64,000 nucleotides of DNA from Bacillus thuringiensis (GCF_001182785.1 NZ_CP012100.1:445171-509170); one strand, 5' to 3'. Shown: positions 27,093 to 37,033, counted from the stretch's first letter. Notes: generated from the letters alone by a model not told the origin. Numbers and translations: made by a program.

Positions 27093-27744
27093 ATTGTAAC
27101 CTGAAGATGGGCAAACAATATACAATATTTCTTAGGTTTGTCAGATTACTTTTTACGGTGCCATGTTTCTCTATATTCTAGAACATTAATTCCTATTATT
27201 GAGAGTTAATAAGCTTCTATTTAAAGTTACCATTTATATTGAAAACAGAAGTTTATTGATAAAAAATATGTTTTTACTAGATACATATTAAAAAGACAAG
27301 CATAAATTATATTAGATTTTAGCAAAATTTTTTTGCATTGGAAAAGGATTTAAATCTTACTTATAAATTTGATTCCTTTTTACATAACATAATCCTTATA
27401 TTACTACGTAAATATAATACAGTAATAATGATTTAAAAGCAAGAATTTTAGTAGCGGTACGTTCACACATCCATTAACTTAAGAGATTTCTTCAGGTAAG
27501 ATAATAAGTAATCTATCAAAAGCGCCTTTAAACAATTTATTTATAAGATCATGTAAATTGAAATCAATGTAAAAATTATGCATTTTTGTAAAAGACATTC
27601 ATTGACACTTGTGTATATAAGTAACTATACTCGTTACATCAAATTGAATGCGTGTTAATACGATTTCATTATTATTACAAACATGTAAATATAAAAATAG
27701 AAAATCTCAATTTGATAAATACAATGGTAGAGGTGTTTATTTTA

Positions 27745-29163
27745 ATGAAGCACAAATTAATTGCAACAGGTATCCTTGCAGGAGCTATACTATCTTATTC
27801 TTCTAATATTTTAGCAGATACTCATAAATTCCCTGATGTTCCTACATGGGCGGACAAATCGGTTAATTATTTAGTGGATAAACAGGTATTGAATGGTTAT
27901 CCAGATGGGACTTTTGGTTCAAATGACTCATTAGACAGAGCTTCGGCTACAAAAATTATGACAAAAGTTTTAGGTATACAAATTGATCCTAATGCAAAAC
28001 CATCTTTTACAGATTCACAAAATCACTGGGCTACTCCTTATATTGCTGCTGCTGAAAAATCCGGTATTGTTAAAGGGGAAGGTAATGGAATCTTCAATCC
28101 ATCCGGAAAAGTAACTCGCGCTGCTATGGCTACAATGCTAGTAAATGCATATAAACTACAAAGCACAGCGAATCATAATGAGCAGGTTAGATTTGAAGAT
28201 TTAAAAGGGCATTGGGGAGAAAAATATGCCAATATTTTAATAGATTTAAAAGTTTCTAATGGTACTGAGAACGGTTGGCAACCAAATAGATTTATAACAC
28301 GTGCTGAAGCTGCTCAACTTACTGCAAAAACAGATATGTTACAACAAAATTTAAACGATGAAAAAGAGGTTATTACTGCTACCTCATATGAAGATTTAAA
28401 TTTAACATTGGCTTCGAAAATTACAGCTCAAGAGATTGATAGTTTTATTGCGAAATATCATTCGGATAGTCCTTTAGTTGGACATGGGCAAGATTTTATT
28501 AGTGCGCAAAATCAATATGGCGTGAGTGCTCATTATTTAGCAGCGCATGCGATTTTAGAATCTGGGTACGGAAAATCAGAAATTGCATATCAAAAACATA
28601 ATCTATTCGGTCTACGTGCATATGATGGAGATCCGTTTAAATATGCGAAATATTTACCAAGCTACGGCGATAGCATTGCTTATAACGCTAATTATGTACG
28701 AGAAAGATATTTAGAAGAAAGTGGTATGTATTATAACGGCCCAACATTAACTGGCATGAATGTGAAATATGCATCAGATAAAGGCTGGACTAAGAAAATT
28801 GCGGGTATTATGGAACGTATTAAACCGTTTCATGTAGAAGATTATACATATGCAAAAAAATTACCAAAGAATCCTGAAACATTAGATGTCGACGCGTTAT
28901 CTAATGAAATTCCATATAAAATGTATGCAGACGGTTCAAGCTCAAATGTTGTATCATCAGCTACTTACTATCAGGTACCTTATCCATTTAATTTAAAAAT
29001 TAAAAGTAGACCAGATGTAGCTGTCGAGGAGAATGAAGTTGGTACAGTAACTCCTGGAACAACCATCTTTATTTATCGTGAAGATCCGAATGGATGGGTA
29101 GAATTCTCTTTTGAAGCTAATGGAGAAAAATATTGGACATTAAAAAATAAATTAAGTATGTAA
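27745..29163 (+). CDS. S-layer-anchored endo-beta-N-acetylglucosaminidase (SLH + GH73 + SH3-like)
   Basis: A wall hydrolase of about 472 residues. I start it at the ATG at 27745 because a signal peptide ([18 protein letters not shown]) begins there behind GTAGAGGTG; the longer ORF from 27652 adds a non-secretory stretch. Three SLH motifs follow ([18 protein letters not shown], then [19 protein letters not shown], then [13 protein letters not shown]) and anchor it to pyruvylated wall polymer. A glucosaminidase domain at about residues 230-370 contains [14 protein letters not shown] and NLFG. The C-terminal 80 residues look like an SH3-type wall-binding domain. Acts in wall turnover or cell separation. 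Confidence 0.9.
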   Translation: MKHKLIATGILAGAILSYSSNILADTHKFPDVPTWADKSVNYLVDKQVLNGYPDGTFGSNDSLDRASATKIMTKVLGIQIDPNAKPSFTDSQNHWATPYIAAAEKSGIVKGEGNGIFNPSGKVTRAAMATMLVNAYKLQSTANHNEQVRFEDLKGHWGEKYANILIDLKVSNGTENGWQPNRFITRAEAAQLTAKTDMLQQNLNDEKEVITATSYEDLNLTLASKITAQEIDSFIAKYHSDSPLVGHGQDFISAQNQYGVSAHYLAAHAILESGYGKSEIAYQKHNLFGLRAYDGDPFKYAKYLPSYGDSIAYNANYVRERYLEESGMYYNGPTLTGMNVKYASDKGWTKKIAGIMERIKPFHVEDYTYAKKLPKNPETLDVDALSNEIPYKMYADGSSSNVVSSATYYQVPYPFNLKIKSRPDVAVEENEVGTVTPGTTIFIYREDPNGWVEFSFEANGEKYWTLKNKLSM

Positions 29164-29246
29164 TTAAAAAGATCTATTTCACTAGTTTTAATCTCATATA
29201 ATTGAGAGACAAGTTTTTTACTTTCTTAAAATAAAGTTATGTATAC

Positions 29247-29283
29247 AATAAAAGTTAGAGAATTATTTTCTCTAACTTTTATT
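29247..29283. terminator. Bidirectional terminator
   Basis: Perfect 16-base arms (AATAAAAGTTAGAGAA and its complement) with a five-base loop. Lies between the convergent glucosaminidase and XRE-cupin genes. Confidence 0.85.
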
Positions 29284-29298
29284 CGCTAGTATTTGAAA

Positions 29299-29853
29299 TT
29301 AAAAAGATGGTGGAGTTACTCCAAATATAACAGTGACTTTGTTTAAAGAAGTGTTTTCCCACTTATGCTTTGCATAAGGTGGAATTTTAACACTATCACC
29401 TGTATTGAGAAGTAAAACCTCATCATTTAGATATAGTTTCACTTTTCCTTCCATAATAAATGCTATTTCTTCCCCTTTATGTGCTACAGGCTCCATAGAT
29501 GAAGCAGTTTGAGGTAACAGATTCATTAGAGCCAATTCTAGTGATCCATCTAAATTAGGAGATAATAGCTCATACGAAACATTGCCGCTTTCAGGAAAAG
29601 TTATTTTTTTCCTTTGGTTAGCTCGTACAACTAATTCTTCTGTATTGGTATCCTCTAAGAAAAAATTAAACAATGGAATATTTAATGCTACAGAAATTAA
29701 TTTTAGTGTTTGTAATGAAGGGTTTGTGATTCCTTTTTCAATCTGACTTAACATGGAAGGTGTTATATCAGCTAACTCTGCTAAACGCTTACTGGTTAAT
29801 CCGGCACCTTTTCTAAATGCCCTAATTTTGTGACCAACATTAATATCGTTCAT
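29299..29853 (-). CDS. XRE-family regulator with C-terminal cupin
   Basis: A 184-residue repressor or activator. An HTH_3 domain occupies residues 8-65 (LTSKRLAELADITPSMLSQIEKG). A cupin_2 domain occupies residues 105-180 (EPVAHKGEEIAFIMEGKVKLYL, GDSVKIPPYAKHKWEN), which normally senses a small metabolite. The family (PuuR/SutR-like) usually controls a neighbouring catabolic gene. The divergent neighbour here is only a gene remnant, so the regulator may have lost its target. An 18-base inverted repeat lies directly upstream. Ribosome site is AAAGGGG. Confidence 0.9.
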   Translation of the reverse strand: MNDINVGHKIRAFRKGAGLTSKRLAELADITPSMLSQIEKGITNPSLQTLKLISVALNIPLFNFFLEDTNTEELVVRANQRKKITFPESGNVSYELLSPNLDGSLELALMNLLPQTASSMEPVAHKGEEIAFIMEGKVKLYLNDEVLLLNTGDSVKIPPYAKHKWENTSLNKVTVIFGVTPPSF

Positions 29854-29871
29854 ATATGTAATCCCCTTTAA

Positions 29872-29914
29872 ATAAGTAAATAAAATTAAAATGTTATTAA
29901 TTTTATTTACTTAT
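29872..29914. promoter_or_regulatory. Long inverted repeat, candidate operator of the XRE-cupin regulator
   Basis: Perfect 18-base arms, 29872-29889 and 29897-29914 (core AAGTAAATAAAATTAA and its complement), separated by seven bases. It lies 18 bases upstream of the regulator start, in the divergent promoter region, and lacks a flanking gene end that would call for a terminator. Autoregulation is inferred. Confidence 0.6.
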
Positions 29915-29954
29915 ACTTAATAAATTGTTAATATATACTTAATTATAATAAATT

Positions 29955-30240
29955 ATGATTAATTTTAAAATATCATATGTACATATGGCAGCAGCTGCGA
30001 AAAAGTGGGAAAAAGATTTACTTAGAAACAAAGGGGCTACTATTTTTGAATATACAGCGGGCTATAGTAAAGCGGTAGAAGAAAGAATACAAGTTAATAA
30101 GAATCAAATGTGCTATTTGATTGAGTTTCGTTCAGTTTGAAAATTATGGTATGGGAGCATATACATGTAAATTTCGCTGGGCCTACTCATTCTTCATATA
30201 TGCTATTAGGTATGATGACCTGATTATATGATGGGATTTC
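29955..30240 (+). pseudogene. Gene remnant divergent from the XRE-cupin regulator
   Basis: A 61-codon frame (with MAAAAKKWEKDLLRNKGATI) ends at 30140. A few dozen bases later another frame reads HVNFAGPTHSSYMLLGMM before a stop near 30221. Both pieces look like conserved enzyme sequence, but no RBS fits and the frame is broken. It probably represents the lost target gene of the adjacent regulator. I cannot name the enzyme family. Confidence 0.4.
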
Positions 30241-30340
30241 CAGACAAGATTTTTAATGAAAAGAATTTTAATAAGTAAAGGACAACTTAAGAGTAAACAT
30301 CAATGCGGTATTGTAAAATTTTTAAGGAAGTGAAAATAGT

Positions 30341-30844
30341 ATGAAATTAGCTTTAAATAGTATTATGATCTCCTTGATTTTTGCAGTAGGAGGGATCCTT
30401 TCGCTTTTGTTTAATTTAATGGGGAATCAAGATTGGATCTGGAATTGGGTAGGGCTATTACTGGCATATCTATCTTTGGGCATTTTAATCGGTTTATATA
30501 ATAAAACTGTGGATCACAAAACATTTCCTAAAATACTAAAAAGAACTTTGTTTATTTCCTTTAATGCTACTATATTAGGGATAATAATAGGGGTAACATA
30601 CCAACTATTAGGAAAGTGGAATCTTACTATAATGATGTATTATTGGTTAATAATTTTAATACTACATTTAATTACTATAATAACATTAGTCATCCTAGTA
30701 TTCGAAAACCGTAATAGTAAAAATTACAGCTTACTATATAGTTTTATTATACTTTTAAACATTGTCCTTACCTTAGGACCAGTATTATTTCCAGTAGTTC
30801 TAACTATTATAGGAAATGCCATGAACGCTAGTGCAGGGCACTAA
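30341..30844 (+). CDS. Integral membrane protein, five or more segments
   Basis: A 167-residue protein, almost entirely hydrophobic, with segments at about residues 6-26, 34-52, 66-86, 96-118 and 127-150. A short charged loop (NKTVDHKTFPKILKR) follows the second segment. AAGGAAGTGAA precedes the ATG. No family motif is recognised and the neighbours do not suggest a role. The tail NASAGH is polar. Confidence 0.7.
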   Translation: MKLALNSIMISLIFAVGGILSLLFNLMGNQDWIWNWVGLLLAYLSLGILIGLYNKTVDHKTFPKILKRTLFISFNATILGIIIGVTYQLLGKWNLTIMMYYWLIILILHLITIITLVILVFENRNSKNYSLLYSFIILLNIVLTLGPVLFPVVLTIIGNAMNASAGH

Positions 30845-30978
30845 TTTTCACCTATATAGATTATGAAAATGATTAGTCCAAAATTGAGATTGGTTAAGTT
30901 AAAAAACTTAATAAGCTATTAGGATAATAAAACTAAACAATATAAAGTGGAATGATTTGATAGAAAGAAGATTATAAT

Positions 30979-31800
30979 ATGAAAATTAAGCTTAAGAAAA
31001 AAAGAATTATAAGTGTATTGTTGGCTATTACATTAGTAGCAATAGGGTATTACATGTTTCAATCTATTACGAATCCTAAGCTGGTAAATGCGGAAGAGGC
31101 AAATAGTGTTCAACAAGTGAGCAGTCTACCTAAAAATGAATTAAAAAAATCGATACCTAATCGTTTTGATGGTAAAGAAAGAAAAGTTGTATATTTAACT
31201 TTTGATGATGGACCAGGAAAATATACAGCTAATCTATTAGATGTATTAAAGAAAAATGATGTGAAAGCAACATTCTTTTTAATTGGCGATAATGTGAGAA
31301 GGTTCCCAGATTTAGTGAAACGAGAGCATGTAGAAAACCATTATGTGGGAATGCATAGTATGACACATGATTTTAAAAAGCTATACACCAATCAGGAATA
31401 TGTTAAGGAAATGAAAGAAGATCAATCATTAATTAGAAATGTTATTGGAAACATACCAAAATTAACACGTCCACCATATGGATCAATGCCTGGCTTAAAT
31501 GAATCACTTCGAAATGAAGTGGTCGGAAATAATTTAAAAATATGGGATTGGACAATTGATTCTCTAGATTGGAAATACAATAAATTACCTGTGGATGTAG
31601 CGGCCGCAAAAATTGTTCAAAATGTCTTAGCAGGTGCGACGTCTTCAAAAGAAATTGTTTTAATGCATGATATTCATCCACAATCTGTCGCAGCAGTTCC
31701 AGCAATTATAAAAGGATTAAAAGAAAAAGGGTATGAATTTGAAGCTTATGATGAGAATAATCATTTTCCAATAAACTTCTGGCATGATAATCGTATATAA
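30979..31800 (+). CDS. Membrane-anchored polysaccharide deacetylase (NodB domain)
   Basis: A 273-residue carbohydrate esterase 4 protein that removes acetyl groups from GlcNAc or MurNAc in the wall. A signal anchor lies at residues 10-30. The NodB motifs are all present: TFDDGPG near residue 74 (catalytic base and metal Asp), HSMTHD near 122 (metal His pair), RPPYG near 163, DWTIDSLDW near 185 and LMHDIH near 226 (catalytic His). It is close to the peptidoglycan deacetylases of the B. cereus group. Single gene with its own terminator. Confidence 0.9.
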   Translation: MKIKLKKKRIISVLLAITLVAIGYYMFQSITNPKLVNAEEANSVQQVSSLPKNELKKSIPNRFDGKERKVVYLTFDDGPGKYTANLLDVLKKNDVKATFFLIGDNVRRFPDLVKREHVENHYVGMHSMTHDFKKLYTNQEYVKEMKEDQSLIRNVIGNIPKLTRPPYGSMPGLNESLRNEVVGNNLKIWDWTIDSLDWKYNKLPVDVAAAKIVQNVLAGATSSKEIVLMHDIHPQSVAAVPAIIKGLKEKGYEFEAYDENNHFPINFWHDNRI

Positions 31801-31868
31801 AAAGATATGCATGAGTTAAAAGAAAATTAGAATGGAATAAGCAATTCATATGGGGGCTAAATATTTAT

Positions 31869-31905
31869 AAGAGCGTGTTTAGATAGATGAAAACACGCTC
31901 TTTTT
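31869..31905 (+). terminator. Terminator after polysaccharide deacetylase
   Basis: AAGAGCGTGTTT / AAACACGCTCTT stem with a ten-base loop and five T. Confidence 0.88.
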
Positions 31906-32051
31906 ACTGGACTATTTTTTCATTCATTTCTACATAAGCGTTGGATATTTCGTATGTTTGTCTAGAGTGAAAAGAACTCATAAAAAACCGCTATTATTCA
32001 TGTACTTCTTCATATATTTGCACCGCACTTATTTTTTGTATGTGGTTAAAA

Positions 32052-32621
32052 TTAGTTTGTAAGAAGCATATGTTTTAGCAACTGCAAAAATTCTTTATCA
32101 CTTTTATCATCTTTCATATAATCCTGTTCATAGTTAAAAATCATTCGCACTAACATAAAAGCTGTTAGCGGTAATGGTATCTTATGAAAAGTCCCTTGCT
32201 GATAACCTTTTTCAAGCAAATTACTTATCATTTTAATTGCTTCTTCTTCAGATTGTTTAAAACAAGTTGTAATTTCAGGTGAATGGTACTCTTTATATTC
32301 TTGAAAGAGTGTAGAAACAAACGGATCTTGATGATATTCTAGGCTGATATAATGAAGGATTTTTTGTATTCGTAGTAAAACATCCTTTTCCTCTTTATTT
32401 AAATCAAATAATTGTGAGCGTTTAAGTTGAATATGACGCATATAGCAGTCACATAAAATTTGAGTTTTATCTGTATAGTAATAATAAATAGTTCCTTTAC
32501 CAACTTTAGCTTTCTTTGCAATTTCATCAACCGTTGTGTTACGGACACCACGCGTAGAGAACAGTATTGTGGCAGATTGAATGATTTTCATTTTTTTATT
32601 TTCTTTTTCTAATTTTATCAT
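32052..32621 (-). CDS. TetR/AcrR-family regulator
   Basis: A 189-residue regulator. The N-terminal HTH is clear (IIQSATILFSTRGVRNTTVDEI, then AKVGKGTIYYYYTDK at about residues 37-52). The remaining helical ligand domain is unspecific. There is no efflux pump or enzyme next to it, so its target may be elsewhere. No clean palindromic operator is visible in the AT-rich upstream sequence. Confidence 0.88.
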   Translation of the reverse strand: MIKLEKENKKMKIIQSATILFSTRGVRNTTVDEIAKKAKVGKGTIYYYYTDKTQILCDCYMRHIQLKRSQLFDLNKEEKDVLLRIQKILHYISLEYHQDPFVSTLFQEYKEYHSPEITTCFKQSEEEAIKMISNLLEKGYQQGTFHKIPLPLTAFMLVRMIFNYEQDYMKDDKSDKEFLQLLKHMLLTN

Positions 32622-32928
32622 CGTCTACACCCTATCCTTGAAATATTTAGCGAAGTTTTCTTTCATTACATTCTCTATCAGTCTATTTGTCATTTATTAA
32701 CGCCTAATAGAAAGTCCTCTAGTTGCTTCTTATAGAATAACACACATCATTCCTATATCTAGTATATAACCATAATAGAATACGATTTTACATCTTAAGA
32801 ATAGAAATGAGAGTATGAAATCATAAGTTATTAATTGGACGATGAGAATTCAAGTGAAAGGAAATGGCGATCTCCTCATCGGTTGAATAATTTGATTTTT
32901 TACTCAATTCGTTTTATTATATAAACAT

Positions 32929-32995
32929 GACTAAAAGATGCTTTTAGTCGGATTTTTTTACGTAAAACCGACTGATATTGGATTTTAGTCGGTTT
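32929..32995 (+). promoter_or_regulatory. Attenuator-like leader of asnO
   Basis: GACTAAAAG (32929-32937) pairs with CTTTTAGTC (32941-32949), followed by GGA and seven T: a terminator shape with a very short loop. AAACCGACT (32965-32973) pairs with AGTCGGTTT (32987-32995). AGTCGG at 32946-32951 could also pair with CCGACT at 32968-32973, which would undo both hairpins. Mutually exclusive folds before a biosynthetic gene suggest transcription attenuation. No leader peptide or known riboswitch class is recognised. Confidence 0.5.
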
Positions 32996-33023
32996 CTATA
33001 CTATTTGAGAGAAGGTAGACACT

Positions 33024-34850
33024 ATGTGTGGAATTGCAGGGTGGATAGACTGGTCTAAAGACCTGTCTCATGAACAAGAAACGTTAAAAAAAATGACAGA
33101 TGCTATCATTCACCGAGGACCTGACGCAGAGGGGCATTGGTTTTCAAAACGAGCGGCATTAGGTCATCGACGTCTCATCGTCATTGATCCTGAAGGTGGC
33201 CTTCAACCTATGCTGTATAAAGATGGAAATGATACGATTGGCCTTACGTTCAATGGAGAAATTTATAACTATCAAGAATTACGTAAAGAACTTGAGGAGA
33301 AAGGTCATGAATTTCAGACCAAGTCAGATACGGAGGTATTACTACACGCTTACTTAGAATGGCAAGAAGATTGTGTTCAACACTTAAATGGGATATTTGC
33401 TTTTGGTATTTGGGATGAAAGATTTGGGAAATTGATGCTTGGTCGTGACCATCTAGGCGTGAAGCCTTTATTTTTCGCTCAAAGGGGAAGCGCAATTCTC
33501 TTTGGTTCAGAGTTAAAAGTTTTACTTTCGCATCCACTTGTAGATGCTGAGGTAGATAAAGAAGGACTTTCTGAAATATTCTGCCTTGGACCAACACGTA
33601 CTCCTGGTCATGCTATTTTCAAGGATATACATGAAGTGCGTGCTGGCCATTATATGACGTTTACCTCTAATGGATCGACTACGACACAGTATTGGAAACT
33701 TGAAAGTAAAAAACATGTAGATGATATTGATACAACAGTCGAGACAATCCGCTCCATTTTACAAGATACGGTTAAACGTCAGTTAATTGCTGATAAACCA
33801 GTGGTATCTATGCTTTCCGGAGGTTTAGATTCCAGTGGTTTAACAGGTTTAGCAGGAAATGAATTTGGGAATAAAGGGGAACGCCTTCATACATATTCCC
33901 TGAATTTCATCAATGATGAAAAAGACTTTGAGCAAGACTTCCTTCGTTTTGATCGTGATGAACCTTGGGTGAAACGTGTGGCTGAATATGTAGGAACAAA
34001 GCATCATTCTATAGAGTTAGGATCAGATAGTTTAATAGAGTATTTATTAACTCCAATGCGAGCGCGTGATCTACCTGGAGTTGGAGAACTAGAAACGTCT
34101 CTTTATTTGCTATTTAAAGAAATGAAAAAAGATGCAACAGTTGCACTTTCAGGCGAGTCCGCAGATGAAGTATTCTCAGGATATCCATGGTTCCATCAAG
34201 AGAAGTTTTTAGATGCAGAGATATTCCCTTGGAGTGTTAATTTATGGTATAGTACAGAAATTTTATCAGAGGATTTTAAAGCGAAGATTAGCCCTGAAAA
34301 ATATCAAAAACAAAAATTTGAAGATGCAGTTACTGAGGTTCCTTTTTTAGAAGGTGAAAGTGATCTGCAAATGAAGCAACGTCAAATGTCTTACATGTTT
34401 ATTACACGTTTCTTGCCATTTATGCTGGAACGAAAAGATCGCACAAGTATGATGAATGGCTTTGAAGTACGAGTTCCATTTTGCGATTACCGGCTTGTAG
34501 AATACTTATGGAATGTTCCATTCGAAATGAAAAGCATAGACAATATTGAAAAAGGTATTTTACGTCGAGCTTTTGAAAATGTACTTCCTGAAGATGTACG
34601 TTATCGCAAAAAAAGTGCATATCCAAGCACTAAGGATGCCTCTTATCTACAAGGTATTAGTGATTGGATGTTACATGTGTTGAACAATCCTGAATCACCT
34701 ATTTTGCCATTAATTAATGTAGAAAGAGTTCGTGCTATTGCAGAAGGAAAAGACGAAGTAATTTCAGGTAATGATGCACGGGGTATAATAGATTATTTAC
34801 TTCAAGTTAATAGTTGGCTTCAGGAATATAATATTAAATTAGTATGGTAG
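33024..34850 (+). CDS. asnO: Asparagine synthetase, glutamine-hydrolysing (AsnO type)
   Basis: Makes asparagine from aspartate, glutamine and ATP. The protein has 608 residues. Cys2 directly after Met is the glutaminase nucleophile (MCGIAGWIDW). The class II amidotransferase domain runs to about residue 210 (HRGPDAEGHW, FNGEIYNYQEL, RDHLGVKPLFF). The synthetase domain carries the PPi loop SGGLDSSGL near residue 264, then SGESADEVFSGYPWFH and FEVRVPFCDYRLVEY. The length and the LPG(V/M) and YPWFH blocks fit AsnO rather than AsnB of B. subtilis. Monocistronic, with a structured leader and a terminator. Confidence 0.93.
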   Translation: MCGIAGWIDWSKDLSHEQETLKKMTDAIIHRGPDAEGHWFSKRAALGHRRLIVIDPEGGLQPMLYKDGNDTIGLTFNGEIYNYQELRKELEEKGHEFQTKSDTEVLLHAYLEWQEDCVQHLNGIFAFGIWDERFGKLMLGRDHLGVKPLFFAQRGSAILFGSELKVLLSHPLVDAEVDKEGLSEIFCLGPTRTPGHAIFKDIHEVRAGHYMTFTSNGSTTTQYWKLESKKHVDDIDTTVETIRSILQDTVKRQLIADKPVVSMLSGGLDSSGLTGLAGNEFGNKGERLHTYSLNFINDEKDFEQDFLRFDRDEPWVKRVAEYVGTKHHSIELGSDSLIEYLLTPMRARDLPGVGELETSLYLLFKEMKKDATVALSGESADEVFSGYPWFHQEKFLDAEIFPWSVNLWYSTEILSEDFKAKISPEKYQKQKFEDAVTEVPFLEGESDLQMKQRQMSYMFITRFLPFMLERKDRTSMMNGFEVRVPFCDYRLVEYLWNVPFEMKSIDNIEKGILRRAFENVLPEDVRYRKKSAYPSTKDASYLQGISDWMLHVLNNPESPILPLINVERVRAIAEGKDEVISGNDARGIIDYLLQVNSWLQEYNIKLVW

Positions 34851-34899
34851 ATGTAATTTTCAAATAAAGAGAATAGCTGAAACATCAATGACCTAAGTG

Positions 34900-34955
34900 A
34901 ACCGCACCTCAAATGTATTAGATAGTTATCTAATACTTGGAGATGCGGTTTTATT
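34900..34955 (+). terminator. Terminator after asnO
   Basis: A long stem: AACCGCA..CTC pairs with GAG..TGCGGTT, with GTATTAGATA / TATCTAATAC stacked inside, then TTTTATT. Confidence 0.85.
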
Positions 34956-35031
34956 ATTTTGGGGTAACTAGTTCTTTTAGCATAATAGCGATGTGTTAGT
35001 TCTAAAAACTCAAGAAAGCTTTAGAATACTA

Positions 35032-35481
35032 TTATAGTTGGTCAAGAACATGAACTAGACATCTAATTATTTCAGAGGATTTCTCGATTTGCTCTGGATC
35101 AAAATTTGAAAGGTTCGCATTAAGAATATGTTTTAGTTTTTTCTCTCTTTCTAAGTGACAATTTAAACCACTAGGCGTAAGTTGGACATTGACAACTCTC
35201 CGGTCTTTATTTGAACGAACACGCTCAACGTAACCAGCCTGTTGTAATCCATTGATTAATTGAGTAATACCAGCGGCGGTAGTTTCTGCTCGATCAGCTA
35301 ATTCTTTGACTGACAATTCGCCTTCTTCAGCTAATACTTTAAGGGTTCGAGCATGGACCATTGAAACTGCCCCTAATGTACGAGTAGCTCGCCCTCTTAA
35401 ACGTCCATCGGCTGCAGTCAGACTATATATAGCCTGACTAAGTTCGTCTATCGCAGTTAACTTATTTGAAGAATTTGTCAT
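35032..35481 (-). CDS. MarR-family regulator
   Basis: A 149-residue winged-helix repressor. The DNA-binding segment is at about residues 55-105 (LAEEGELSVKELADRAETTAAGITQLINGL, then RSNKDRRVVNVQLT, the wing). It is divergent from the hydrolase at 35739. Palindromes with core TAAGTACTTA lie before both genes, so it very likely represses itself and the hydrolase. The inducer is unknown. Start ATG has GGTGATG upstream. Confidence 0.9.
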   Translation of the reverse strand: MTNSSNKLTAIDELSQAIYSLTAADGRLRGRATRTLGAVSMVHARTLKVLAEEGELSVKELADRAETTAAGITQLINGLQQAGYVERVRSNKDRRVVNVQLTPSGLNCHLEREKKLKHILNANLSNFDPEQIEKSSEIIRCLVHVLDQL

Positions 35482-35504
35482 AACATCACCATTTTCCCAT
35501 TAAC

Positions 35505-35514
35505 TAAGTACTTA
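35505..35514. promoter_or_regulatory. MarR operator half of the marR side
   Basis: TAAGTACTTA, a ten-base palindrome 24 bases upstream of the marR start. It matches the core of the two operators before the divergent hydrolase gene. Confidence 0.65.
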
Positions 35515-35685
35515 ATTATATGGTGTTAACATTAACATATGAAAAAGAGTAGAGTCAAATTAAGTGGAGACTGGCTATTCATTTTCCAAGCAATATTATA
35601 TATGCTCACCTTAAATCATCAATAAAATAATAAGACGACTTGGTTTGTAGTCTTGACAAAAGTACATATTATACTTCATTATTTT

Positions 35686-35714
35686 AATTAAGTACTTAAT
35701 TGTTAAGTACTTAA
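35686..35714. promoter_or_regulatory. Tandem MarR operators before the hydrolase
   Basis: AATTAAGTACTTAATT (35686-35701) is a perfect 16-base palindrome. TTAAGTACTTAA (35703-35714) follows with its centre 15 bases away. TTGACA at 35653-35658 is a -35 candidate, so the operators overlap the start region of transcription. Binding by the divergent MarR protein is inferred. Confidence 0.75.
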
Positions 35715-35738
35715 TTAAAAACGTAAAGGATGATTATT

Positions 35739-37013
35739 ATGACTCAACGTTCACAATCTCAAGGATGGGCTTTAGATATAGCCCTTGCACTTGGTGGGTT
35801 TGATGCTTTGCATCCTGAAGCAAAGGCAACTATGGAACAGTTAGGACACGACCACACTGATTTTGATAAAGTTTTTTCTCAAGTAAAGAGTGGAGCAATG
35901 ATACCAAAAGCATGGGCCACGGTTGCTTCTCAGGCTCAAGAACGTGCAAAACATTATGAACAAAAGGGATTCACTGTTACTGCTCGTGATCTATATCAGC
36001 GAGCTGCTGTTATGTGGGGACGTGCACAATACTCATATTTTAATGATGATCCACGAAAATTGGCATTTCGAGAACGTTGTAACGAATGTGTGGCAGCTAT
36101 TTCATCACTTGGAGGAGGAACAGTACAACGTATAGTACTAGAATTTGAAGGCAAACAGATATATGCACTACTTCATTTGCCCTCAGGTGAAGTTCAGAAT
36201 GCACCAGCAGTAATATTAGGTCCAGGTATGGATATGATTAAGGAGGACTATATACAGATTGCACAACGTTATTATACGTCTCGTGGTATTGTAGCTCTAT
36301 CAATTGAAGGACCGGGTCAAGGTGAATCTGTATCTGAAGGTCTAAAAGTTGATTTGACTAATTACGAACGTGCCGTTAGTTGTTATATCGATTTCCTATC
36401 AAAACGACCTGAGGTTGATTCAAAGCGTATTGGATTTTTTGGTATCAGTATGAGCGGGTATTGGGGGATGCGAGCTGCTGCGAGTGATAATCGTATAAAC
36501 GCTATAGCGACTTTTGAAGGTGTATATGGTGAATTTGATACCATTTTTAACAGAGCGCAGCCGAGTTTCAAAGCAAATTTTATGTACATGTCTGGTTACA
36601 CTGATGAAGTTGCTTTTGAAAACGAGTTGAGTAGCCAGATGAACCTGTGGAAATTGGCACCAAAGATTACTTGTCCAGTCTTCATGGGAATAGGAGAATT
36701 TGATGAACTTACCCGTTTGGAAGAAGCATTAAGTCTTTATGAGTTTGTAGAAGCACCAAAGGAGATACGCGTCTATGAGAATGAATTTCACCCACTTGGT
36801 GGAGTAGCTGCAGAAATTTTTCGTTTTGGTGCAGAGTGGGTGGAACTTGCACTTGAAGGAAACTTTAAAGCTAACCATGATGAGCGTTATTACATGCATC
36901 GTGATGGGGGTGTTACTGAAGGGACTGCTTTTCCAACTTATTGGCTTGGTGCCCAGCCGGCGGAAATTAAAGGACGAAAAAAGTGTAATACATTAAATGC
37001 TTGTAATAATTAA
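35739..37013 (+). CDS. Alpha/beta hydrolase of the FrsA / pseudooxynicotine-hydrolase-like group
   Basis: About 424 residues from the ATG at 35739, chosen over the ATG at 35730 for its distance from TAAAGGA. A helical N-terminal cap (residues 1-125) precedes the hydrolase core: GPGMDMIKEDY, EGPGQGES (oxyanion and strand region), the nucleophile elbow GISMSGYWG, GIGEFDE (acid) and NEFHPLGG (His). This cap-plus-core layout is that of esterases and C-C hydrolases acting on small aromatic or keto substrates. Probably controlled by the divergent MarR. The substrate is not predictable. Confidence 0.85.
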   Translation: MTQRSQSQGWALDIALALGGFDALHPEAKATMEQLGHDHTDFDKVFSQVKSGAMIPKAWATVASQAQERAKHYEQKGFTVTARDLYQRAAVMWGRAQYSYFNDDPRKLAFRERCNECVAAISSLGGGTVQRIVLEFEGKQIYALLHLPSGEVQNAPAVILGPGMDMIKEDYIQIAQRYYTSRGIVALSIEGPGQGESVSEGLKVDLTNYERAVSCYIDFLSKRPEVDSKRIGFFGISMSGYWGMRAAASDNRINAIATFEGVYGEFDTIFNRAQPSFKANFMYMSGYTDEVAFENELSSQMNLWKLAPKITCPVFMGIGEFDELTRLEEALSLYEFVEAPKEIRVYENEFHPLGGVAAEIFRFGAEWVELALEGNFKANHDERYYMHRDGGVTEGTAFPTYWLGAQPAEIKGRKKCNTLNACNN

Positions 37014-37033
37014 CAAATTTATACGGATTAAAA

